Assembly (NCBI GenBank): GCA_900313015.1
Contig: OMPR01000008.1
Location: 1 to 64,000, forward strand
Source: Rhodobacteraceae bacterium EL53
Lineage (GTDB): Bacteria; Pseudomonadota; Alphaproteobacteria; Rhodobacterales; Rhodobacteraceae
DNA: 64,000 nucleotides
Reading direction: 5' to 3'
The notes beneath the pieces are model-generated. The model saw only the letters and a list, made by a program, of their open reading frames with translations. It ran no database searches and had not been told where the DNA came from. A program made the translations under genes and the position numbers. Positions 56,886 through 64,000 of the stretch are shown one piece after another; within the stretch, counting starts at the first letter, position 1, and each line of letters begins with the position of its first letter.

Positions 56886-58664
56886 ATGCAGCTATTTGAG
56901 ATTTCTGAAACAGCCAGCGCGATTGTCGCGCTGTTGATCGTGGGTGGCATGTTTGTGCTGTTCCTGCGTGAGACCTTTCCGACCGAAGTGGTTGCGATAG
57001 CGGGTGTATCGGTGATGTTGATCACAGGCGTGCTGCCGTACGAGTTGGCCTTGCCGGTGCTTTCCAATCCCGCGCCGTGGACGATTGCGGCGATGTTTAT
57101 CATCATGGGGGCCTTGGTGCGAACCGGGGCCTTGGATGCGTTCACGTCAGTGGCTCAGAAGCAGGCGCAGGTGAATCCGCGCATCGCGATCGGTTTGCTG
57201 ATGGCCTTTGTAGTCATTGCCTCGGCCTTTGTGTCGAATACCCCGGTTGTGGTGGTGATGATTCCGGTGTTTGTGCAGATTGCACGCACCTTGGGGATTT
57301 CAGCATCTAAGTTGTTGATACCACTCAGTTATGCCGCGATCATGGGCGGCACGATGACCTTGATTGGCACCTCAACAAACCTGTTGGTTGATGGGGTCGC
57401 ACGGGCACAGGGGTTGGCGGCGTTTTCGATTTTCGAAGTTACGCCATTGGGGATTGTGATCGTCATTTACGGTATGGTGTACTTGCGCTTTATCGCGCCG
57501 CGCCTGTTGCCGGATCGCGATAGCATGGCCAGCTTGTTGGGGGATGGGTCGCGCAAGAAGTTCTTTACCGAAGTCATCATTCCCAGCGACAGCAACCTGA
57601 TTGGTGACATGGCGATCAATGTGGCGCTGTTTAAACGGACAGGCGTGCGCTTGGTAGACGTAGTTAGAGGCGATTTGTCTTTGCGCCGTGATTTGAAATC
57701 GGTTGAACTGAAGGCGGGAGATCGGGTGGTCCTGCGCACCAAGATGACCGAGTTGATGGGCTTGCAGACCAACAAAGAAGTGCAGACCATCGATCAGGTG
57801 TCCGAGGTTGAGACCGCAACTGTCGAAGTGCTGATCACCCCTGGATGTAAGATGGTCGGGCGATCATTGGGCGCGCTACGCTTGCGCCGTCGCTATGGCG
57901 TGTATGTATTGGCGGTGCACCGCCGGAATCAGAATATCGGCCTGCAGCTAGATGATCTTGTGGTTCGCGTCGGGGATACTTTGCTGTTGGAAGGGGCCCC
58001 CGGCGATATCCAACGTTTGGCGGCTGACACGGAATTGGTCGATATTTCGCAACCTTCAGCGCGTGCCTACCGACGCAGCCATGCTCCGATTGCGATTGCC
58101 GCTTTGGTGGCCATTGTGGTGCTGGCGGCACTTGGGGTGGCGCCGATCCTGTTGTTGTCCATTCTTGCGGTTGCCTTGGTGTTGATCACGCGCTGCATCG
58201 ACGCGGATGAGGCGTTTTCATTTATCGATGGCCGTTTGCTTGCGCTGATTTTTGCGATGCTGGCCATTGGCGCGGCTTTGCAAAGCTCGGGCGCGGTGCG
58301 ACTGATTGTGGATGCGCTTGCACCATCGCTGGGGATGGTGCCGCCGTTTTTAGTGGTTTGGGCGATATATTTGCTGACCTCGGTGTTGACCGAATTGGTG
58401 TCTAACAATGCGGTGGCTGTGGTGGTGACACCGATCGCGATCGGATTGGCGGATGCGATGGGGATCGATGCACGCCCCTTAGTGGTGGCTGTGATGGTTG
58501 CGGCGTCGGCCTCTTTTGCGACCCCAATTGGGTATCAAACTAACATGTTGGTCTATGGTCCCGGCGGATACCGGTTCACGGACTTCATGCGGGTGGGGAT
58601 CCCTTTGAATCTGACGGTTGGGTTACTAGCCTCGGCCTTAATCCCTGTGATCTGGCCTCTTTAG
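56886..58664 (+). CDS. SLC13/DASS-type anion transporter with RCK_C domains
   Basis: A 592-residue inner-membrane symporter. An N-terminal membrane half (FVSNTPVVVVMIPVFVQ and MGGTMTLIGTSTNLLVDG, the SNT substrate/Na motif) and a C-terminal half (TELVSNNAVAVVVTPIAIG, ATPIGYQTNMLVYGPGGY) flank two cytoplasmic RCK_C/TrkA-C domains (about residues 220-390: LKAGDRVVLRTKM and VRVGDTLLLEGAPGD). Such proteins carry sulfate, dicarboxylates or other anions; the ligand is unknown. A second homologue runs off the right end of the window. Confidence 0.87.
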   Translation: MQLFEISETASAIVALLIVGGMFVLFLRETFPTEVVAIAGVSVMLITGVLPYELALPVLSNPAPWTIAAMFIIMGALVRTGALDAFTSVAQKQAQVNPRIAIGLLMAFVVIASAFVSNTPVVVVMIPVFVQIARTLGISASKLLIPLSYAAIMGGTMTLIGTSTNLLVDGVARAQGLAAFSIFEVTPLGIVIVIYGMVYLRFIAPRLLPDRDSMASLLGDGSRKKFFTEVIIPSDSNLIGDMAINVALFKRTGVRLVDVVRGDLSLRRDLKSVELKAGDRVVLRTKMTELMGLQTNKEVQTIDQVSEVETATVEVLITPGCKMVGRSLGALRLRRRYGVYVLAVHRRNQNIGLQLDDLVVRVGDTLLLEGAPGDIQRLAADTELVDISQPSARAYRRSHAPIAIAALVAIVVLAALGVAPILLLSILAVALVLITRCIDADEAFSFIDGRLLALIFAMLAIGAALQSSGAVRLIVDALAPSLGMVPPFLVVWAIYLLTSVLTELVSNNAVAVVVTPIAIGLADAMGIDARPLVVAVMVAASASFATPIGYQTNMLVYGPGGYRFTDFMRVGIPLNLTVGLLASALIPVIWPL

Positions 58665-58796
58665 GGGGCATTGTAGGGCGTGAAACAGAGTGTTCTGAGC
58701 GACCTGTTGCTGATCAAAGTTTCCTTGACTTGAAAATGCTAAATGGGTTCCGATCTATTTGGAAATGAAGCATGTTTAGTTAGGTGGATTGGTCGG

Positions 58797-59528
58797 ATGG
58801 TACGAGGAATTTTAGCGGCACTGGTGATGAGCACAGGTTTGAGCGGAGCCGCCATGGCGGGAACGGTTTCGGGCACGATCAGCAATGTTAAACCGGCTGA
58901 GATGCCAGAGCATTCCGTGCTGGATGTGCGGTTGGTTGATGTTTCGCGCCAAGACGTGGCCGCCGAGATTCTATCCAGTAAACGCTACAAAGTGGATGCA
59001 TTGCCCGCCGAATTCGCGTTGGAGTATGACGATGCGCTGATTGATGATCGTATGAGCTATGCGATCCAAGCGCAGATCCTGAACAAGGGCACATTGTTGT
59101 TTACCAATACATCAGTTGTTCCGGTCCTGACGCGCGGCGCATCGGACACTGTAGATGTTGAGGTGTTTCCCATTTTGAACGATTTATCAGCCGGAAAATG
59201 GCAGGCTTATGAGATGCAGGGCGATGCTTTGGATGGGCCACGTTTGCCCGAAATTGAGTTTGCGGGCGAAGGGCGATTTGGGGCCACCGGGGGCTGCAAT
59301 CGATTCATGGGGGCCGTAGAGGTCGAACCGGAATTGACTGGGGGAAAAGTCAGTTTTCCCAGCGAAATGGCGGGTACTTTGATGGCGTGCCCACCGGACC
59401 TGGATACGCAAGAACGTGCGTTCCTTAAGACTCTGGCGGGCATTGTCGCTTTTGATCGCTCTGGCGAGGAGCTGTCGTTTACGGATGAGGCAGGCCAGAT
59501 CGTGTTGCGGATGCGATTGATGCGCTAA
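58797..59528 (+). CDS. Exported YbaY-like plus META-domain protein
   Basis: A 243-residue envelope protein. Signal peptide MVRGILAALVMSTGLSGAAMA, cleaved near residue 21. Residues about 25-125 form a YbaY-type beta domain (LDVRLVDVSRQDVAAE, LPAEFALEYDDALI). Residues about 140-243 form a META (HslJ-like) domain with FGATGGCNRFMGAVEVE. The META family is linked to membrane stress and heat-shock resistance. No lipobox cysteine is visible. ATG 58797 gives the signal peptide; upstream codons are dropped. Confidence 0.8.
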   Translation: MVRGILAALVMSTGLSGAAMAGTVSGTISNVKPAEMPEHSVLDVRLVDVSRQDVAAEILSSKRYKVDALPAEFALEYDDALIDDRMSYAIQAQILNKGTLLFTNTSVVPVLTRGASDTVDVEVFPILNDLSAGKWQAYEMQGDALDGPRLPEIEFAGEGRFGATGGCNRFMGAVEVEPELTGGKVSFPSEMAGTLMACPPDLDTQERAFLKTLAGIVAFDRSGEELSFTDEAGQIVLRMRLMR

Positions 59529-59534
59529 GGCGGA

Positions 59535-61196
59535 TCAGGCGATCGCGCGGGATCGCCCCGCGTTGCGCCCGGAAAAGATACAACCGCCCAAGAACGTTCC
59601 TTCGAGGGCGTTGTATCCGTGGTATCCGCCACCGCCGAACCCAGCGACTTCGCCGGCAGCGAACAACCCTGGCACCACTTGACCATCAGCGCCGACCATC
59701 TGGCTGTCCAAATTGGTCTGAAGCCCGCCAAGTGTCTTGCGGGTGAGGACATGCAGTTTAACAGCGATCAGTGGTCCATTTGCGGGGTCGAGGAATTTGT
59801 GTGGCTTGGCGGTGCGGATCAGGCGATCCCCGCGATAGTTGCGCGCCGCATGGATGGCCATGACTTGGGCATCTTTGGAAAACGGATTATCGATTTGAGC
59901 ATCACGGGCTTCGAGTTGGGCGCGCAGGTGGTCTTCGTCGATCAGGTCATCGCCCATCTGATTCATGCAGCGCACCAAATCCCCGAGCGTATTGGCGACC
60001 GCGAAATCCTCGCCTTTTTCTTTGAAAGCTTCGATAGGGGCGGTGGCTTTGGCACCAGTTAGGATGCGCTTGCGGATGACTTCAGCCCACTTGCCAGAGG
60101 TGAAATCAGGATTCTGTTCGGAGCCGGACAAGGCAAATTCTTTCTTGATCACCTTTTGGGTCAGAACAAACCAGCTGTATTCATATCCTGTCTTCAGGAT
60201 CTCCCGCAGGGTGGTCAATGTGTCAAAGCCGGGCAGGCAAGGCGGTTGCAAGCGATTGCCAGTGGCGTCGAACCACATCGATGAGGGGCCGGGCAGGATG
60301 CGGATACCGTGTGAGGGCCAAATCGGATCCCAGTTTCTGACGCCTTCGGTATAGTGCCACATGCGGTCGTTGTTGATCACATGTCCGCCTGCTTTTTGAC
60401 TGATCGGGATCATGCGGCCGTCTACGTGGAAAGGGACACCTGCGATCATGTCTTTGGGTGGTGTGCCCAAACGGTCGCGCGGCCAGTTTTTGCGCACCAT
60501 TTCAAAGTTGCCGCCAATCCCGCCAGAAGTGACAATGACCGAAGGAGCATATACTTCGAATTCGCCGATCTCGTCGCGGTTGGTCTTCACTCCACGATCT
60601 GCTGTATCAGGTGCCAGTATTTCTCCGGAAACGCCCGTCGCGCTGCCGTTTTGCATAATGATATGGCTTGCTTGGTGGCGAAAGCGCATGTCGATCAAAC
60701 CATTGGCGGCATGTTCGCGTACCCGGCGCACGAAATGTTCCAGTACGCCCGGTCCGGTACCCCAAGTGATATGGAACCGTGGGACGGAATTGCCATGCCC
60801 ATCCGCGTATGATCCACCCCGCTCCGCCCAACCCACGACAGGAAACCAGCGCAGCCCCATCTGGTACAACCAAGGGCGCATCTCTCCGGCGGCGAATTCA
60901 ACATAGGATTCAGCCCATTTGCGCGGCCACAGATCCTCAGGCCGGTCGAACTGGGCACTGCCCATCCAATCACGCATCGCAAGGTCTGGACTGTCTTTTA
61001 TGCCCATACGGCGCTGTTCGGGGGTATTGACCATGAACAACCCTCCAAGGGACCAAAAGGCCTGACCGCCCAGAAAGGTTTCGGATTCCTGATCCAGCAG
61101 GATCACGCGTTTGCCCCGATCGCCCAATTCGGCGGCGGCGGCCAGACCTGCAAGGCCTGAGCCGATAATGATGGCATCTGCGGTATTTGCGGGCAT
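59535..61196 (-). CDS. FAD-dependent dehydrogenase (fumarate-reductase-like family)
   Basis: A 553-residue flavoprotein. The FAD-binding Rossmann motif IIGSGLAGLAAAAELG is at residues 10-25, with FLGGQAFWSLGGLFMVN just after. The C-terminal FAD block GLFAAGEVAGFGGGGYHGYNALEG is near residue 520. It belongs to the FAD_binding_2 group that includes fumarate reductase flavoproteins and ketosteroid dehydrogenases. The substrate is unknown. It lies 11 bases after the BASS symporter gene and may work on the imported compound. Confidence 0.82.
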   Translation of the reverse strand: MPANTADAIIIGSGLAGLAAAAELGDRGKRVILLDQESETFLGGQAFWSLGGLFMVNTPEQRRMGIKDSPDLAMRDWMGSAQFDRPEDLWPRKWAESYVEFAAGEMRPWLYQMGLRWFPVVGWAERGGSYADGHGNSVPRFHITWGTGPGVLEHFVRRVREHAANGLIDMRFRHQASHIIMQNGSATGVSGEILAPDTADRGVKTNRDEIGEFEVYAPSVIVTSGGIGGNFEMVRKNWPRDRLGTPPKDMIAGVPFHVDGRMIPISQKAGGHVINNDRMWHYTEGVRNWDPIWPSHGIRILPGPSSMWFDATGNRLQPPCLPGFDTLTTLREILKTGYEYSWFVLTQKVIKKEFALSGSEQNPDFTSGKWAEVIRKRILTGAKATAPIEAFKEKGEDFAVANTLGDLVRCMNQMGDDLIDEDHLRAQLEARDAQIDNPFSKDAQVMAIHAARNYRGDRLIRTAKPHKFLDPANGPLIAVKLHVLTRKTLGGLQTNLDSQMVGADGQVVPGLFAAGEVAGFGGGGYHGYNALEGTFLGGCIFSGRNAGRSRAIA

Positions 61197-61207
61197 GGGG
61201 GAACCTT

Positions 61208-62065
61208 TCAGCGGCTACGGAACCAAAGGAGGAAGGGGGCGGCAACAAGGTACATAGTAATGCCGTAGACGGCGGCGGGTAGAGCAAGTGGACTAAAGCC
61301 GGTTGTGGTCCCAGTGATCAGAGCTGCCAGAGTAATGCCGAGGGTCGAGTTCTGAATACCGGTTTCAATGGAAATGGTTTTGCTTTCCTGCCACGTCAGC
61401 CCGGCCATACGGGCAAGCATGAGCCCAAGCAGCAACAGGGACAGGTTGAGGGTGATCAATCCGGCACCCATGATGCCCAAGTTGTCCACGAACAATTTCC
61501 AGTTTCCGGCCAAAGCGACGCCGACGATCAACACAAACAGCAAAGTCGCAAGTTTGGACAGGGGCCCCTCGATCATCATGGCAAGGCCACGAAAGTAGTG
61601 GCGAAAGGTAAGGCCAAGTGCCACGGGCAGCGTAGTGATCAAAAACATGGCGATGGCGATATCGGTGACCGAAACAATTGGTGCGCTGTCGCCCATGAAA
61701 TAGGCCACCGAGCTAGCTGCGAGAAAGGGTACCGTCACGATAGATAACAGGTTGATTACGGCGGTCAGTGTGACCGAAAGAGCCACATCACCTTGGGCCA
61801 GTTTGGACAGGATGTTGCTGGTGACACCACCGGGGCAAAAACTGAGCAACATGACTCCAACCGCGATTTCAGGGGGTAACGCAAACAGTGTGACAATACA
61901 AAAGGCCACTACCGGTAGCAGCACAACCTGACTGAATGCGCCGATGACAAAGGGAAACCCACGGGTGAACACGCGCCGAAAATCCGCTGCCTCTAACCCG
62001 ACACCCAGCGATAGCATGATGATCGCAAGCGCAAGCGGCAATCCAACACTGATAAGTAGATCCAA
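61208..62065 (-). CDS. Bile acid:sodium symporter (BASS/SBF) family transporter
   Basis: A 285-residue inner-membrane protein with about nine helices. Family blocks include LLSFCPGGVTSNILSKLAQGDVALSVTLTAVINLLS near residue 75 (the crossing-helix Na motif) and ETGIQNSTLGITLAAL near 237. It would import an organic anion with Na. The FAD dehydrogenase gene is directly downstream on the same strand, so the two may form a transport and oxidation pair. Confidence 0.87.
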   Translation of the reverse strand: MDLLISVGLPLALAIIMLSLGVGLEAADFRRVFTRGFPFVIGAFSQVVLLPVVAFCIVTLFALPPEIAVGVMLLSFCPGGVTSNILSKLAQGDVALSVTLTAVINLLSIVTVPFLAASSVAYFMGDSAPIVSVTDIAIAMFLITTLPVALGLTFRHYFRGLAMMIEGPLSKLATLLFVLIVGVALAGNWKLFVDNLGIMGAGLITLNLSLLLLGLMLARMAGLTWQESKTISIETGIQNSTLGITLAALITGTTTGFSPLALPAAVYGITMYLVAAPFLLWFRSR

Positions 62066-62139
62066 AACAACCCTCCCAAAGTCGTTTTGTTCAGCTTAGC
62101 CGCAGGGTTATGGATCAGGCAATGGGGGTTTTCATGCCC

Positions 62140-62874
62140 TTAGCCATAGCGTTGCACAAACCGACGCAGGATTTCACCAGGCTGGGTCACGTCGCTGGCG
62201 TGGCACGCAGCGATCAAGGCGTCTGCGTCTGCGGGTGGGAAATAGCCGTGGTCTTTGTAGATATTGATACGTTGTTCAAAATCATCGGCGTTGGCCTCGG
62301 GGTGGAACTGCGTGGCATAGACGTTTTCGCCCCAGCGGATCATTTGGAATGGGCAGGGATCAGAGGCGATCAGGTGCACGCAACCGGGCGGCAGGCTTTG
62401 CACGGCTTCTTTGTGACCGACAAAGGCTTCGAACCGGGGGGCAAGGCCCCGGGTAAGGGGATCGGTTGCGGCCTCAGCTGTCAGCGTGCAGGTCGAAGGG
62501 CCAACGGGTTCACCGTATTGGGCCTTGCTCATGTCGCCGTTCAGATGTGCCGTTAGAACGCCAAGACCATAACAGCACCCCATGTAAGGGTGATCGTGCT
62601 GAGTAATCTGTGGCATCAGGCCTAGAATAGCGGCTTCGATCCGGGCCTCGGTCTCTGGTTTTGTGGTCGGGTCGTCGCTGACGCATCCGGGTCCTCCACC
62701 AACGATGACGCCGGCATAATCTGTGACGTTCAGACCCTTGGGCAGATCTTCGCAATCCAAACGAATGCGATAGGTGCGGTCTGCTGTCAGGCCGCATTTA
62801 TCGAGGATCGAGGCATACTCGGCATCTGCCGCATCGGTTTCGGGGCGCAACTGCAAGATCAGAAAGGGTTTCAT
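62140..62874 (-). CDS. Class I glutamine amidotransferase
   Basis: A 244-residue GATase1 protein. The nucleophile Cys is in MGCCYGLGVL near residue 100 and the His/Glu pair in QFHPEANADDFEQR near 193. No synthetase domain follows, so it is a stand-alone amidotransferase of the GMP-synthase-like group whose amination target is unknown. The frame is open upstream to 63252, but that part overlaps the SLC13 gene in another frame and is not coding. ATG 62874 gives MKPFLILQLRPE. Confidence 0.87.
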   Translation of the reverse strand: MKPFLILQLRPETDAADAEYASILDKCGLTADRTYRIRLDCEDLPKGLNVTDYAGVIVGGGPGCVSDDPTTKPETEARIEAAILGLMPQITQHDHPYMGCCYGLGVLTAHLNGDMSKAQYGEPVGPSTCTLTAEAATDPLTRGLAPRFEAFVGHKEAVQSLPPGCVHLIASDPCPFQMIRWGENVYATQFHPEANADDFEQRINIYKDHGYFPPADADALIAACHASDVTQPGEILRRFVQRYG

Positions 62875-62933
62875 AGGCGCGGCTTTACCGTGCACGAGTA
62901 CGATTTGGCAACGGTGCAGAGGGTCACAGGCTC

Positions 62934-64000
62934 CTACATAGGCCAAAAGACCAGAATGGCGGGGATGGAAACGGCAATGATCAGGATTTCCAGCGGCAAG
63001 CCCATGCGCCAGTAATCGCCAAATTGATAGCCGCCGGGACCTAGGATCAGCGTGTTGTTCTTGTGCCCAATGGGGGTAAGGAACGCGGCAGAGGCAGCGA
63101 CGGCCACAGCCATTAAGAATGGATCGGCGGACACCCCGAGCGTGTTTGCCATCTGAATGCCAACGGGGGCGGCGACAATGGTGGTGGCGGTGTTGTTCAA
63201 CACATCCGACAGGGTCATGGTCACGATCATCAGAACGGTCAAAATCGCCCAAGCGGGCAGGCCGTTGGTGAGGGAAATCAAGCTGCCTGCGATAAGCTCG
63301 GTCCCACCCGAGGTTTCAAGCGCGGACCCCAGCGGGATCATCGACCCCAGCAAAACCACCACGGGCCATTCGATGTGATCATAGATCTCACTAACGGGCA
63401 TGATTTTGGTCAGTACATAGGCCACCACCACCAGCCCTAAAGCGATGGGCAAATAGATCAGGCCGAGACTGGCCGCCATGACCGCCCCGGCAAAGAGACC
63501 TATAGCCAACCAAACCTTTTCGTTCGCGGTTACAGAAAGCCCGCGTTCCGCAAGCGGCAAACACCCCAACCAGTCAGTGACATCGGGTCCGCGATCACGC
63601 GGACACATCAGCAGTAGGATATCGCCAGCTTCGACCTCGGTCTTACGGACCTGTTTTGTGATGCGTTTGCCTTGGCGTGAAATGCCCATCAGCACAGTGT
63701 TCTGACGCCAAGCGAGGCCAATCGCCTGCGCGGTTTTTCCCAGAATGCGTGAGGTTTCGGTGACCACCACCTCGATCACTTCTAACCCATCACCTGCGGC
63801 CGTCAGCACCTCTTGGCGGCGGGTGTCTGAGAAATCGAGGTTCAAGGCGGTGCGGAATTCATCCAGGGCTTCGGGAGCCGCCTCAAGCACAAGGGCGTCG
63901 CCGGCGCGCAGGATCGCGTTGGCCGCGCGGCCATATCGGCGCTTTCCGTCGCGGATCAGGCCCAGGATGGCGACATCGGATTTGTCCGCGGTCTCATCCA
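62934..64000 (-). CDS. SLC13/DASS-type transporter with RCK_C domain, C-terminal part
   Basis: The gene extends past the right edge of the window; about 355 residues are visible. Two RCK_C/TrkA-C domains lie at the window edge and following (RYGRAANAILRAGDALVLE and RKTEVEAGDILLLMCP). The C-terminal membrane half follows, with SDVLNNTATTIVAAPVGI (SNT-like motif) and TPIGHKNNTLILGPGGYQFG, ending ILVFWPM. It is homologous in architecture to the gene at 56886 but not identical. It is followed by the amidotransferase gene. Substrate unknown. Confidence 0.85.
   Translation of the reverse strand, partial: DETADKSDVAILGLIRDGKRRYGRAANAILRAGDALVLEAAPEALDEFRTALNLDFSDTRRQEVLTAAGDGLEVIEVVVTETSRILGKTAQAIGLAWRQNTVLMGISRQGKRITKQVRKTEVEAGDILLLMCPRDRGPDVTDWLGCLPLAERGLSVTANEKVWLAIGLFAGAVMAASLGLIYLPIALGLVVVAYVLTKIMPVSEIYDHIEWPVVVLLGSMIPLGSALETSGGTELIAGSLISLTNGLPAWAILTVLMIVTMTLSDVLNNTATTIVAAPVGIQMANTLGVSADPFLMAVAVAASAAFLTPIGHKNNTLILGPGGYQFGDYWRMGLPLEILIIAVSIPAILVFWPM

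Noticed and set aside
62875-63252. Extension of the amidotransferase frame
   Set aside because: It overlaps the SLC13 gene out of frame; ATG 62874 starts the recognisable domain.

Overview
The window reads as a chromosomal segment of a marine roseobacter-type alphaproteobacterium (Rhodobacteraceae). The support is a complete form I aerobic CO dehydrogenase operon, saccharopine-type lysine catabolism, many ABC transporters for small organic solutes, DUF1127 and TSUP proteins, and protein sequences that look like that clade throughout. This is judged by eye; no database search was run. No rRNA, tRNA, CRISPR array or intact insertion sequence was seen.

Layout. 1-2413: end of a lysine-catabolic operon (aldehyde dehydrogenase, saccharopine dehydrogenase) facing a TSUP exporter. 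2414-5558: decayed DNA with a multiply frameshifted DUF1254/DUF1214 gene. 5559-7448: a MerR regulator divergent from an MFS exporter, with a textbook 19-bp-spacer MerR promoter between them. 7522-16575 (leftward): the CO oxidation cluster coxC-coxM-coxS-coxL-coxD-coxE-coxF-mocA-(33-codon ORF)-coxG. The small ORF is stop/start-coupled to mocA. 17147-19186: thiC under a TPP riboswitch. 19618-21682: a Tat-exported metallo-beta-lactamase-fold protein and a GAF-LuxR regulator. 22203-30060 (leftward): a polyol operon consisting of a LacI regulator, a binding protein, two permeases, an ATPase, a mannitol-type dehydrogenase and fructokinase, with palindromic operators.

30755-32799: an HpcH/HpaI aldolase and a NAPE-PLD-like hydrolase. 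33197-39692 (rightward): the most interesting block. A GntR regulator, an ADP-ribosylglycohydrolase-family enzyme and a PfkB kinase (resembling E. coli YegW, YegU and YegV) are followed directly by a complete polyamine-type ABC importer. Together they look like an uptake, deglycosylation and phosphorylation route for an unknown ribosylated compound. 40151-42670: a photolyase/cryptochrome gene with a DUF2805 partner, next to a decayed serine recombinase.

42830-53770: an ArsC-like protein, a serine-hydroxymethyltransferase-like enzyme divergent from a GcvA-like LysR regulator, a Bax-inhibitor-1 protein, a DUF1127/LysR divergent pair, a quinone oxidoreductase, an XRE regulator with hisN, and two convergent purine deaminases (8-oxoguanine-type and guanine). 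53909-64000: mgtE, 5-formyltetrahydrofolate cyclo-ligase, a YmdB phosphodiesterase, two SLC13-type transporters with RCK_C domains (the second runs off the window), a YbaY/META envelope protein, an FAD dehydrogenase, a bile-acid:sodium symporter homologue and a class I glutamine amidotransferase.

Starts were moved from the longest open frame wherever a Shine-Dalgarno sequence and the protein family agreed on a shorter one. Intergenic stretches longer than 300 bases are described individually. Several hold short degenerate copies of a dispersed element.
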